Shown piece after piece: positions 19,001-27,015 of a DNA stretch of 64,000 bases (position 1 is the stretch's first letter; each line of letters starts with the position of its first letter). The notes under the pieces are model-generated. The model searched no databases. It saw only the letters and a list, made by a program, of their open reading frames with translations, and was not told the origin of the DNA. This stretch comes from Gnetum montanum (lineage: Eukaryota; Streptophyta; Gnetopsida; Gnetales; Gnetaceae). Position numbers and translations under genes: made by a program. The stretch lies in the NCBI GenBank assembly GCA_015680685.1, contig MNCI01008572.1, positions 991,017-1,055,016 on the forward strand, read 5' to 3'.

Positions 19001-20828
19001 TTTAACAAAAGCACCCAACAAAGAGGACTAACATAATCAACACATGGCCAGGTCTGCATCATAGAGGCAAGGCAATATTGTGAGTATTCATGAACATGAT
19101 CTCAACAGTTAGCCCCTTTCATTGATGATTTTTTTGGGGTTCTCTATTAAAGACTAGAAGAATGCTAACTCCATCCATGGAATTCTGTTTTATGAACTAA
19201 AGCAGTATAGTTTACGCTATTCATATTTATAATTACTCTTAATTCCGTAGAGATTAACCTTTCCTATGTTTGTCCACAAACTGGTCATTATAAATTTTAT
19301 ATTTGGGTTGTTACCTTGGATATTGAGGGAAAGTACACTGCCATTGATTTGGAGCAATAACATGTGTTTCTTGCCTATGATAATCTTAAAAATCAGGTGA
19401 GTTGTTCCTCCTGAGTTTCTTACATTTGAGTGTGTACTTTCATTCATAAATTGTTCTCCCTTTGTTGCTTGGTTAATTTGTAGAGTCTGTCTTTATTTAT
19501 GGGTCTTTAGATGTAATCAAACTTAAGTTTCAGTTTCAGTTTCATAAATTAGGATAGAAATAATTACAGTTCATCATTTGGAATCATCATCATTTTGGGA
19601 CCATCATTTGGAGTGATGGTAAGGTGCTTGTTTCTCAAGTTGGAAGACGTAGGTTCGAGTGTGGGCGCCACTCAAAGAGGTTAGGCTTTCGCTTATCCAC
19701 TGACCCTCCTAGGACCCTGCTTGTTGGGATGAGCATTAAGGCTCTAAGTGATGATTCTTGGTCGAAATCATCATCATCCTAGCCTTGTTTCAACAAAATG
19801 GGGTTGGCTAATAATTCATCATTTGGAATGCTGATCTTTATCAAGGATTACAAAGGTTCTGCAGTTCATCTATGTCTGCATGATAAGAAACAAGAAGTAT
19901 TGACTATGTCTGCATTATAAGAAACAATATGTATGATGTTCAAGGAATAATTTCAAGGCATGTGACTTCTTGGTTAAAAGTATTTCTCTACTTTCATGCT
20001 CAAAGGTTTTTAAAATACCTGTGCATTCCATTTATTTTTCACTCAGAGAATGAAGAATTTCCGGGTTCCAACAAACATTGTTATTGATCTCTTATACAGT
20101 GGCTTTTCTTTTCATGTTGATATTGTTTAGGAATTTAAAAGAACAAAAGGAAATATCAATGCAATGAGAGAACATGCAGAGCTCCTTACCTCTGTGCGTA
20201 ATGATATCAGTGAATACAAGGTATATTGCATATTGCTGTGCTGTCATGATTTACTAAAATGTCGTTTCTAGATCCTTTTCATCAAAGGGATTTATTAAAA
20301 TTTTAATAGGCTTCTGGAAGTATGTCACCTGGGGCAAGTCTTTTGAGAGAGCGAGCAGCAATACATGGAAGTATCTCACATGTAATGTTGTAATGTTCTA
20401 GTTTACTTCTCTGGCTGTTGATTTTGGTTTTATGCTTCAAAACGTTACTCGTAACAGTCTTCTGTTGAGTTAAATTGAGATATAAGAGGGGTTTCTATTG
20501 AAATTATGCAGATTGATGATGTGATAAATCAAGCACAAGCAACAAAAGGTATACTGGCATCTCAAAGAACACTCTTTTCAGATATCCAAGGAAAAGTCAA
20601 GCAACTAAGTGACAGGTTCCCTGTGATCCGTGGGTTGTTAGGTCAGTTACCTAATATATTTCTGTTCTTCCTCTTTTGCATTTACTTTCATTGCTTGCAA
20701 AAGTTACAATTGAGTTTATTTATGATGCAGGAGCCATCCATCGAAAGCGTTCCAAAGATACCCTTATTTTATCTGCTGTAATTGCAGGGTGCACATTATT
20801 TCTTATTATTTATTGGTTTTCGAAGTAA
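6877..20828 (+). CDS. GOS12: Golgi Qb-SNARE, GOS12 type (GOS1/GOS28 family), six exons
   Basis: Exons 6877-7006, 13365-13558, 20131-20220, 20310-20381, 20512-20641 and 20731-20828 join to 714 nt, 237 residues plus TAA, with GT-AG at every intron and consistent phases (1,0,0,0,1). Recognised from long identical stretches to plant GOS12, e.g. EGDLDVKLSSYAKLG, SMEMEIQSLLEKLLDIND, ASGSMSPG and RKRSKDTLILSAVIA. Order: N-terminal helical region (1-138), SNARE helix (about 150-210) with the zero-layer Gln at Q180 in SQRTLF, Arg/Lys stretch 209-214, and a C-terminal membrane anchor (about 216-235) ending FSK. Known family role: vesicle docking and fusion in ER-Golgi and intra-Golgi traffic, as the Qb helix of a complex with a Sed5/SYP3-type syntaxin. 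The lumenal tail is tiny, as expected for a tail-anchored protein. An in-frame TGA sits directly before ATG 6877; a second ATG at 6889 has a better context (GCCATGG) and would give 233 residues. No break is seen: this is the only intact gene in the window. GOS11 paralogues differ clearly in sequence. Confidence 0.96.
7402..7626 (-). repeat. 3' LTR of intron-1 copia-like element
   Basis: Aligns along its length with 11104-11346: shared blocks include GTTGGTGTGGAAA, AACAAAAGGAAAA, GAGAAAAGATATG, ATATTGAAATATATAGG and the final CAAAACA. Similarity drops after 7626. Confidence 0.7.
7954..8070 (-). pseudogene. Copia-type gag, C-terminal zinc knuckle
   Basis: The minus strand reads QTGHGWTDCPKRAKDILAEK and then ATIAFAKE and a stop. 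GHxxxxC is the second half of a CCHC knuckle. The natural stop falls here, about 330 bases before the 3' LTR, which is the evidence that this element never carried pol or has lost it. Confidence 0.65.
8160..9120. repeat. Diffuse CATGGT/TGTGGT repeat tract
   Basis: Around the solo LTR (8250-8546 and 9051-9110) short variants of ACAAGTCATGGT, CCACAGGTCTTGGTCT and TGTGGTTAGCTCATGG recur at irregular spacing. It looks like repetitive LTR or leader DNA of another element. No ORF is supported. Confidence 0.4.
8547..9050 (+). repeat. Probable solo LTR inside the intron-1 element
   Basis: A 504-bp block starts TGACATCCCATT and ends with AATGGGGATGTGACA, near-perfect inverted ends typical of gypsy LTRs. 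It has GGGTATAAATACC at about 8864-8876 as TATA box on the + strand. Flanks CCACTA and CAACTA-like are similar but not a clean 5-bp duplication. It splits a tract of CATGGT/TGTGGT repeats. Confidence 0.5.
9130..10190 (-). repeat. Possible second LTR inside the intron-1 element
   Basis: A minus-strand TATA box (GTATAAATAG, complement at 9916-9925) lies in a region without coding potential that separates the two halves of the copia gag. The + strand CTCTAACA near 10188 would be a TGTTAGAG start on the minus strand. I could not fix the other boundary or a target duplication, so this is tentative. Confidence 0.3.
10340..10979 (-). pseudogene. Copia-type gag, N-terminal and central part
   Basis: ATG at 10977-10979 begins MEDHFPIQKFND, followed by a broken first domain. 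The open part at 10800-10543 reads IGLTLSNHILHLIKPDD, then TTFGSQIPFATLTLKW and MVSHIDHLNSIKAQLRS, a typical plant copia gag (UBN2/DUF4219 type). After 10543 a stop and frame changes appear. The C-terminal zinc knuckle lies 2.3 kb away at about 8060, so the gene is split by inserted DNA. Confidence 0.8.
11104..11346 (-). repeat. 5' LTR of intron-1 copia-like element
   Basis: Pairs with 7402-7626. On the minus strand it ends at 11104 and is followed by a mutated primer site that still has GGCTC some 20 bases further on. The two LTRs differ at many positions and by small indels, so the insertion is old. Confidence 0.65.
11347..12230. other. Intron 1 DNA without recognisable feature
   Basis: AT-rich intronic sequence between the copia-like element and the LINE fragment. 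Nothing recognised on either strand. Confidence 0.5.
12231..13120 (-). mobile_element. RTE-type LINE fragment, 3' part, in intron 1
   Basis: On the minus strand this is the 3' end of a plant RTE-clade LINE. The RT catalytic region reads WCMLFVDDTVLVD (FVDD at 12987-12998), and further on a broken copy of the conserved W-F-G-H-V motif (here WFWHVQR, complement about 12431-12456). The 3' end at about 12231-12290 has the typical plant tail ...CCCCATTTTGTT... followed by a degenerate GAT-rich microsatellite. Many stops and frameshifts. 5' truncated, as is usual for LINEs. Confidence 0.75.
13365..13558 (+). CDS. GOS12: GOS12 exon 2
   Basis: Completes codon 44 (Asp) and runs to Gln108 (RHRDILHEFTQ). 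Flanked by acceptor CTAG (13361-13364) and donor GTAAGA at 13559. Intron 1 is 6358 bp. Confidence 0.95.
13559..14174. other. Start of intron 2, no recognisable feature
   Basis: AT-rich intronic DNA from the exon 2 donor to the second LINE tail. Nothing recognised. Confidence 0.5.
14175..14502 (-). mobile_element. RTE-type LINE 3' tail in intron 2
   Basis: Same tail as at 12231, read on the minus strand: GAT repeat (complement CATCATCATG at about 14177), the AACAAAATGGGGTCAGCTAC block, and the WFGHV coding block (complement about 14393-14415). Only about 330 bp remain. A poly-T run (14226-14236) has been inserted or expanded in it. Confidence 0.7.
14640..15700 (-). repeat. LTR-like block with AAGATGTCT motifs in intron 2
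   Basis: Non-coding block with a minus-strand TATA box (TATAAATAAG, complement at 15108-15117) and, between 15186 and 15350, six or so copies of GAAGATGTCTTTC-like motifs and their complement. The chromovirus LTRs at 29262 and 35106 have the same motif array on the same side of their TATA region, so this is probably a related solo LTR. Edges are not resolved and the values are approximate. Confidence 0.45.
15794..16278 (+). repeat. 5' LTR of intron-2 copia element
   Basis: 485 bp, starts TGTTATGAATTTGATGC and ends GTAGCACA. Shares GTGGGGTCCATTTTTA, AGCGATTCTCT, GAATCCCTAGT and CATTTTGTTGATTAT with the block at 18500-18953. Confidence 0.88.
16280..16291 (+). other. Primer binding site, initiator tRNA-Met
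   Basis: TGGTATCAGAGC, an exact match to the standard plant copia primer site, one base after the LTR. Confidence 0.92.
16546..17275 (+). pseudogene. Copia gag with CCHC knuckle, broken
   Basis: ATG at 16546 opens MDSNMALVQKF, the reading has several stops, and the open stretch at 16783-16965 includes LHRKLHGPEIQEAETPSEFL, the usual central helix of copia gag. Near 17161-17200 ICWRCGKHGYVRK is a zinc knuckle; its last Cys is put out of frame by what looks like a one-base deletion. The frame ends soon after with no protease. The gag is followed by 150 bases and then the nested solo LTR. Confidence 0.8.
17425..18199 (-). mobile_element. Solo family-A LTR with perfect target duplication
   Basis: 775 bp, TGATGAG at the left and CCATCA at the right, flanked by ATAAG at 17420-17424 and 18200-18204. 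It aligns end to end with the LTR at 4545-5327, including the TGCGGGCACATGG block, AATAAA (complement 17970-17975) and TATA (complement 18141-18150) with two GATATC palindromes beyond it. It sits inside the copia element. A solo LTR with its target duplication means an integrated full element was later reduced by LTR-LTR recombination. Confidence 0.95.
18488..18499 (+). other. Polypurine tract of intron-2 copia element
   Basis: AAGTGGGAGA directly before the 3' LTR, the standard copia plus-strand primer. Confidence 0.8.
18500..18953 (+). repeat. 3' LTR of intron-2 copia element
   Basis: 454 bp, starts TATTATGAATGTGAAGC and ends GCCAACA. It lacks about 40 bp present in the 5' LTR (around 15930-15990) and differs at many sites, so the insertion is old. 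Confidence 0.85.
18954..19584. other. Intron 2 DNA, no recognisable feature
   Basis: Intronic sequence between the copia element and the small retroposon. A short ORF on the minus strand (19447-19217) has no domain and is not called. Confidence 0.5.
19585..19814. mobile_element. tRNA-like SINE / LINE-tail composite with 15-bp target duplication
   Basis: A 230-bp unit lies between two perfect copies of TTCATCATTTGGAAT (19570-19584 and 19815-19829). It contains pol III-like boxes on the + strand, TGGAGTGATGG (19609-19619, A-box-like) and GGTTCGAGTGT (19652-19662, B box), and ends with a piece matching the RTE LINE tail (AACAAAATGGGGTTGGCTA, 19793-19811). The LINE part is in opposite orientation to the tRNA-like part. 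It could be a SINE with a captured tail, or a LINE end that carried downstream tRNA-like DNA with it. A third partial copy of the duplicated target (19602-19612) complicates the left edge. Confidence 0.65.
20131..20220 (+). CDS. GOS12: GOS12 exon 3
   Basis: Thirty codons, residues 109-138, with REHAELLTSVRNDISEYK. Acceptor TTTAG at 20126-20130 and donor GTATAT at 20221. Intron 2 before it is 6572 bp and contains several transposons. Confidence 0.95.
20310..20381 (+). CDS. GOS12: GOS12 exon 4
   Basis: Twenty-four codons, residues 139-162 (ASGSMSPGASLLRERAAIHG and on to ISH). Acceptor AATAG ends at 20309, donor GTAATG at 20382. Intron 3 is 89 bp. Confidence 0.95.
20512..20641 (+). CDS. GOS12: GOS12 exon 5 (SNARE motif)
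   Basis: Residues 163-205 and one base of codon 206. Carries the core SNARE helix with Q180 (ILASQRTLFSDIQGKV) and the conserved RFPVIRGLL. Acceptor TGCAG ends at 20511, donor GTCAGT at 20642. Intron 4 is 130 bp. Confidence 0.95.
20731..20828 (+). CDS. GOS12: GOS12 exon 6 (membrane anchor)
   Basis: Completes Gly206, then a basic stretch (HRKRSKD) and the hydrophobic anchor LILSAVIAGCTLFLIIYW, ending FSK and TAA at 20826-20828. Acceptor TGCAG ends at 20730. Intron 5 is 89 bp. Confidence 0.95.
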
Positions 20829-21716
20829 AGGCAATAGTTAGCTCATGAAAGGGCACCAGAAATAGCTTGCTAATTTTGCTTTTGAAATATACGTGGTAAC
20901 AACATGATCTAAAATTGTATTTTCTGTTTATAGCGTTTGTTCATTTTTAACTATGTCAATGCTTTACATATTGATACTTAAGGAATTTTTTTTTTGCTAG
21001 TTTTGCCTATGATGTTCCTATTCAAAAAATATCGAAGATAGATTTTATGAGAAATGTTTAGATTGCACTCTCCTTATTTTTAAGTTTAAAAGTTAAGTAG
21101 AGGCCTTCAGCATCTCTATTGACTTGTCGGAAGAAGTAGGAGAACCTGAAAATTTTAACGACTCTTCTGTGATATCAAAGACACATTCATTGTAACAGAT
21201 ATAGAAAGTAGAGTTATAGCCAGATTTGTCAATTGATTTTCAAGGTAAGATTATGTATATTAATATTGTCTAATAGTTTCCCAGGTTGTTATTGCTGTCT
21301 GTTTTTCTATGTCCTTTATCAGGTCTGATATTCCTTTGTGTTCTCCTAATTTTTTTTAGTGGATTTCTTTGTACTTTGCTTTCTTCGATGGTACAACCAT
21401 AGAAGGGTTTAAGATTTTAGAATACTCTTTTGCTAAACGTTATATTTGTAATCGTATCTAAGACAAAATCTCATCTTGGCATTGGTGTTGAAAATGGCAA
21501 TTTTCTAGGTTTATCCTATATACAAATTGTGTACCCGTGCTTTGTATAAGGCATCATATAACAATATGGTGAGTCCGGGCTAACATTCTATGTTTTTGGG
21601 GTTGATCTCTTTTGACCTACCATATGCCACGTCATTCTTAGTTAGCATGCTAAAATTGACCGTTTGTCTATTTAAAATTGTTAAAATTGTTTGAGGTTGA
21701 CACGTACAAAACAAAG
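20829..21716. other. 3' flank of GOS12
   Basis: Must contain the GOS12 3' UTR. AT-rich, no second gene found. Around 21531-21585 a short block (TAAGGCATCATATAACAATATGG) resembles one at 41660-41697 and may be an old repeat. Confidence 0.5.
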
Positions 21717-22250
21717 TGTAAGACATTGTTGTGGCAAAGCATCATTTGACATCACTCTTGAGTCCAAAATTAGTTAGACATCCTAGAGTGGATCCAAGAT
21801 GGACTATGCCTTGACAGTTACAGCATCTACATGCACAACAAAAGCGCACATCACCCATTAGCCTATGGGGTTAGCCTATGGGGTTAGGAGTGCAGCAAGT
21901 ATGGCTCATGAAATTATCTAAGTGACATGACCAACATGACACACCCACATAACCATAACAAGCACAAGCAACCAAACATGACACACCATACTCCTAGAAG
22001 AGCTACGGTATATTCTTACTCTAATGCATTTAATCCTAAGCCTTGCTCCAAAGAGAAGGATGGTGGTCCAAGCATTGAAGTTGAAGCTCCTCTGTAAGCC
22101 TACATATCTTTATGATGAAGTACACAAAAATTAGGGTCAATGTAGTTTTTTAGTGATGGTTGTGATGGCATGGGGCCATGAGGATCTCCACATTCTTTCG
22201 GCCCTTGTTCCACAACTTTTAGATCGACCAACAAGGTATGTTTTCCTACA
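21717..22250 (-). repeat. 3' LTR of gag-only gypsy-like element
   Basis: Begins TGTAAGACATTG and ends TTTTCCTACA on the + strand. Shares AGAGTGGATCCAAGATGGAC, AACAAGCACAAGCAACCA and CCATACTCCTAGAAGAGCTA with 24687-25220. Confidence 0.88.
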
Positions 22251-22621
22251 CTCTCCTCTGCTTGAAAGAAGCATTGTCCTTGAAGGTTAAGTCCTTGTTT
22301 GTATGCATCTTCAAATGTAGAGAGTCAATTGGATATCGAGGGTATTGAATAGCTCAAAACCCATTTGATGGTTGTAGATAAGTAGGTTCAACAACTAGGA
22401 TAGTCATCGTAAAGCATGAATGTTGAACTCAACTTGATATCTAAATGATGTTTAGAGATGCTCATACAACCTAGGTTAAAGAAGAAAAGGGTTGCCTTTT
22501 TTCATGCAAACTATATCAACCTTTCTACTTAGAGTAAGACTTGCTTAAAATGTGAACCATTTTCCTACAATTGTAGTGATACAGAGGTGTAGGCTTTCAA
22601 AGACATTCATTCCTTTGTTTG

Positions 22622-22800
22622 AATATTGTGCTTCTTACTCGGAGACACAATCCTACTTCTATTCTTCCTCTTTGAAGATGTAGTCACAATCCTACACTTC
22701 CTACTCAAAGACGTAGTCACAATCCTATGCTTTCTACTTAAAAACACAGTCACATACTTGTGCTCTTTGCTCAAAGACATTGTCAAGAACATATACCACT
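22622..22800 (-). repeat. 33-bp tandem repeat encoding an 11-residue unit
   Basis: The + strand unit CACAATCCTACACTTCCTAC... recurs with a 33-bp period (about 22686, 22719 and 22752) after one 39-bp unit. In the minus-strand frame 22858-22607 it encodes LSRKHRIVTTS and LSRKCRIVTTS, preceded by the variant LSKEHKYVTVF. Basic and Ser/Thr-rich. It lies downstream of gag in the element. Confidence 0.75.
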
Positions 22801-23394
22801 TGTTTAGAGTTACCATTAAAAATATGTACTTTACTAAACTCTCTTTTTCTCCATCCACTCATGTGCATCTTCTTCCTCTTTTTTTTTTCCTACTTGGAAT
22901 CAATTCATGAAGGAAGTGGTTTTACTAGGCCAACCACATTTCGACCCTCTTAGCACTTGTTGCCTCGATTGAATACTGGATCTTCCACCTTGCACTAAAG
23001 TGGTCATGTGCTCATGTACCTGTTGGAAGAAGTCCAAAAGTCTCATATCTTGCTCTTGGTCATTTCCATTAGAGATCATCAATGGATGATGAGGCTAATA
23101 CTCAACTACATTCAACCCACGATTCTTATCTGGTCTATTACCATCACTTTTGACTTGAAGATTTTGAGAGCATTCTCCAACAAAATGTTTTCTATCATAG
23201 ATGTACAATTTTAAACCTAGACGCTTTGGAGGATAATGGGAGAACACTTTAAAACATGATTGTTTATTTCATGACTCTTGCTGCCTTTGAAAAGCTTGAT
23301 GTTTTTCATACCCCCAGGATGAGGTTTGTTTACCTAGAGCTAGGTCAACATAAGAGCCTCTAAATCCACTAGAATTCATCTGTCCATTCCCTCA

Positions 23395-24588
23395 CTAAGA
23401 ATTATTATTCTCTTTCTTGCTCTGGAGTAGCTGCTTCACTGCATTCTTCTCCTTCTTCCTCACCTTGTAATCAGTCAAACTACCAGCAACTTGCATGGCC
23501 TCCTTGAATTTTGTGCTTTTGTGAGTTTTGAGTTCACACTGAATGTTAGGTTTGAGGCTATTGAGAAATAGTCTGTACTTGTCCTCATTCATATTCAAGA
23601 TTTGTATGCTGATGTTTTGGTATTTCCAAATATACTCTTGTAGTTCTCTTATGTACCGAATCTCCTTTAGCTTCGTCTAGGATTTTTTAATGGAAATGCT
23701 TGGATGAAAGTTCTTGATTAAAGCTTTCTTAAATTGAGCCTAGGTCTTGATGGGTTATCCAATCATAATTGTCTCCTCTTGAAGAATGCCAAGCCACCAG
23801 GTTTTTGCTCTTCCCCCTAAGAATTTGGCAATAATGCAAGCTTGTCTTTTGGTGGTATATTCATACATCTCCAAGAACTCTTCTATCTCAAATAGAAAAG
23901 CATCTATCATAGCATCATCCTTATCACCCTCATAGATTTTTGGTTCCTTTGCTTGAAACTTGAAAATTGATCGACTTAGTCCCAATGCTAGTGCCCTTAC
24001 TTGTACGGTTAGATGATCTTTCATGACCCCAATCTCATCATCTAATTTCTTTTTCAAGGCCTCAATCTTATTTTGTTGACTCTCATACAAGGCCTATTGA
24101 GTTTCTAGTAATGATTGTAGCTCTTGATTTTCATCCCAAAGCTTGTAGTTGGCAAGCTAGAGATCATCAACAACATCCCCAAGTTGCTCCACTCAGTTCC
24201 TCAACACAAAGTTTTGAGCTAAGGTGAGTTTGTATTTGGTGTTAAAGTCCAACTCTGGAAGGAAAGAAACTTCCATTGAATCAACTAGCTCTTGAATCAT
24301 ATGAGCCTTATCTGTTGCAGGTAGACTTCGCAAGATGATGTTGTCGACTTGCAGCAAATAATCCCATAGTTCTTGCATCTTTTTAGAGGATTCATCAATA
24401 TCCCTTTCACTAGTCATTTCAACATTGTCATTTTCGTGCACATCATCGTACACATTTGCATCATCATGCAACTTCTTGTGTATATGACTACCTCGACTAC
24501 CATTTCCAACTAGTCCATTGTGACGATTAGGACTAGGATGAGTATTGTGAAGGTTTTGGCTCCCTTTGCTCTTCTTTTTGTGTGTCAT
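23395..24588 (-). pseudogene. Gypsy-type gag of the gag-only element, broken
   Basis: The likely start is the ATG at 24588 (MTHKKKSKGSQ); the frame open from 24768 starts inside the LTR. An acidic, His/Asn-rich N-terminus is followed, after a break, by 24090-23755: a coiled-coil helix (NKIEALKKKLDDEI), then KEPKIYEGDKDDAMIDAF and AKFLGGRAKTWW, the standard Retrotrans_gag capsid pattern. A further open piece, 23598-23395, has FLNSLKPNIQCELK and FKEAMQVAGSL, the capsid C-terminal part. At least two frameshifts or stops separate the three pieces. No protease follows. Confidence 0.8.
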
Positions 24589-24670
24589 GGTAGCATAGGA
24601 GTCATGAACAAATGAATTACAATCATGGACCACATACCTAGAATCACCATTAGCCTTGAATCGCAAACCA

Positions 24671-24684
24671 TGGCTCTCATACCA
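24671..24684 (-). other. Primer binding site, initiator tRNA-Met
   Basis: Minus strand TGGTATGAGAGCCA, one mismatch to TGGTATCAGAGCC. Two bases from the 5' LTR. Confidence 0.85.
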
Positions 24685-24686
24685 AG

Positions 24687-25220
24687 TGTAATGGCATTGC
24701 TCTAGCAAAGCATTTTTCGGTGCCACTCTTAAGTTCAAAACGAACCTGACATCCCAGAGTGGATCCAAGATGGACTATGCATCAATGTTCACAGCACTTG
24801 CATGCACAACATAAGTGCACATCACTTGTTGGTCCATAGCTTAGGAGCATAGCGAGTATATCTCATGAAATCATGTAAGTGACATGACCAACATGATACA
24901 CACATATACAACCACAACAAGCACAAGCAACCACACATGGCACACCATACTCCTAGAAGAGCTACGACATGTCCTTGCTTTAATGTATCTAATCCTAAAC
25001 CTCACTCCAGAGAGAAGAATGGTGGGCTGAGCATCAAAGTTGAAGCTCATCTATAAGCCTACATATCCTTGTGATGAAGTACACAAAGGAATTAGGGCCA
25101 ATGTAGTTGTTTAGTGATGGTTGTGATTGTATAGAATTTGTGAGGATCTCAACACTTCTATGACCCTTGTTCCAGAGAGAAACAACCTTCAATCCACCAC
25201 TAAGGCATGTTTTTCCTACA
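24687..25220 (-). repeat. 5' LTR of gag-only gypsy-like element
   Basis: Begins TGTAATGGCATTG and ends TTTTCCTACA. The primer site lies two bases beyond its left edge. Confidence 0.88.
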
Positions 25221-25559
25221 TATGGTATACTACTCTCTTGCGATTTCAAAGTGACATTTAAAAGAATTGATGATTTTATTTAAAAATAAAAAATTTGGGT
25301 CAAGAATGTGCTTAGCAAATTCATAATAGCTAAATGATTAATTAAAAAAAAAAACTTTAAATATTTTTTAACTTTAAAAGATTACAAGCAATTTCAAAGT
25401 GCATAAAGATTTAAAAAATTGATGTAATTTTCTTTAAAAAATAAAAAATTCAAATAGCAACGTGTGTAGTAAAGCTATTGGAAAAAATTCATGTTAGCAA
25501 CTTCACCCAAGTATGATATTCAAATGGTGCATAAAGATTTTGAGATTTGAATGCATGTC
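25221..25559. other. AT-rich spacer
   Basis: Very AT-rich DNA between two elements, with no recognised feature. It may include the unresolved start of the next LTR. Confidence 0.4.
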
Positions 25560-26312
25560 TGGATTTTAAATAATCATGCTATTACCACCAAGTTGTTCGT
25601 TTGCATGTGCATATTAGTCTATGCAATGAATATTTAAACAATTAGTATGCTCCCACCATTGTCCAAGGGTAGTTTGAATCCATAACATGAATTTGAGTTA
25701 ATTGATAAGTCTTATTCAAGTGATCTTATGCCTAGACACAATTTCACAACAATAATAGGATTGAGAGTAGTTCACTTTCATTGCAACATTTCAACTTAGT
25801 TTAATATTTTGTTAATTGCAGTTTATTTCTATTGTTATTTTCTTTCATGCATTTACTTAATGTTTGAATTTCAAATGCATGTTAATCATGTAGAATGAGT
25901 ATGATCGACTTTAAGCATAAATATATGATTGTTTAGTAATCTCAACAATGTTGTCACTTGGTATGCCCAACAATGCACACTTGGTAACCCAACAATGATA
26001 GTGTGAGTTCCAGATGCACAGAGCAAGTTGGAAATGACTAATCATTGCTTATGCTAGATTAGATTACATTTCCTTGTTTATTAGGTTAATTTGTAATTTT
26101 TTACATTTTAATAATATTTTAATATAGGAACATCAAAGATCATATACCTAAATTACACTTAACTATATGAACTAAGACCGACACAACAATGACCTATGAT
26201 CATATTTAATGATCTAGATAATTTGCTAATCTAATCTATGAATTACGATAAGATCATGCATAACACTTGTGATTTGTATGGTTGAGCATATAGACTAAAT
26301 CATTGCTCATCA
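25560..26312 (+). repeat. 5' LTR of element C
   Basis: The region from about 25690 to 26010 aligns with 41215-41545. It ends GCTCATCA at 26305-26312, followed by one T and the primer site. CACTTGGTAACCCA is shared with family-A LTRs. The left edge is not resolved. Confidence 0.65.
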
Positions 26313-26313
26313 T

Positions 26314-26331
26314 TGGTGCTATTGTTAGGGA
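26314..26331 (+). other. Decayed tRNA-Asp primer binding site
   Basis: TGGTGCTATTGTTAGGGA compared with TGGCGCCGTTACTGGGGA in element A: the differences are C-to-T or G-to-A type plus a few others, as expected of an old methylated copy. Confidence 0.7.
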
Positions 26332-26589
26332 TTGGTTCTAGTGATTTAGATTAGTTTAATTTATTCATAATTGTTATTATGAATTAACAATTTATTACTT
26401 AAGAACTTATATTATTTTATTAAGGACACAAATTGTAATCCAAAAATGTTTTCTTCTTGCAAAGTTGATCTTGCACTTGTTAACAATTCTACTAGGGGAT
26501 GTGACAGAACAACTAGAAACAAGGATAATATGCCTTACCAAGTCAACATAGTCTAATAGCATCTAGATTGTTAATATACGAACTTTACC

Positions 26590-27012
26590 TTTATCCTTCA
26601 CCAAGATGAATAAATGCAATGGAGGGACCTAGAAGGCAACATTGTGTTGCTCTTTGGCCATTCAACTCCATTGATGCTTATGGTTGAATTGATGAGAGTT
26701 GGACTAGGAGTAGCCATTGTTAATTACAAGGTGGTTGATGAAATGTATAGGTTCTATCAGCCCGCAAATGCCCAACTTCATAAAGGAAATTTTAGAGATG
26801 CCTTCTAAGAAGCAAAAAAAGGAAAAGGGGCTACCATTCCACTAACATTATAGTCAAAAAAGGAGGATATAAATTATCACTCAAGAAGATCCAACCACTA
26901 AAATCCTCCTCCCTTTAGTAGATGACATGACAAACTTATGCCTATGTTCAACCTTGGTAAGCAACCAAGGGAAGGGGAGAACATGATCCAATATTAGGAG
27001 GACCTCTATCCC
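26590..27012 (+). pseudogene. Element C gag, N-terminal part
   Basis: WRDLEGNIVLLFGHSTPLML and the stretch after it (VVDEMYRFYQPANAQLHK) match the N-terminal block of element A gag. Several stops follow. It is cut at about 27016 by non-homologous DNA and resumes near 28985. Confidence 0.65.
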
Positions 27013-27015
27013 TAG

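Larger units (their letters stand above)
21717..25220 (-). mobile_element. Gag-only gypsy-like element
   Basis: Two 534-bp LTRs (21717-22250 and 24687-25220) enclose 2436 bp that hold gag and repeats but no protease, RT or integrase. The primer site on the minus strand (TGGTATGAGAGCCA at 24671-24684) and the polypurine tract AGCAGAGGAGAG next to 22251 fix the orientation. Flanking five bases (CAAAG and TATGG) do not match, so either an end was changed or the copies come from recombination between elements. The LTRs differ at very many sites: an old insertion. Confidence 0.85.

Noticed and set aside
19609-19680. Functional tRNA gene
   Set aside because: Only A- and B-box-like strings are present; no cloverleaf with a matched acceptor stem could be drawn.
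6877-20828. GOS11 instead of GOS12
   Set aside because: The protein matches the GOS12 signatures (EGDLDVKLSSYAKLG, ASGSMSPG), which the GOS11 type lacks.
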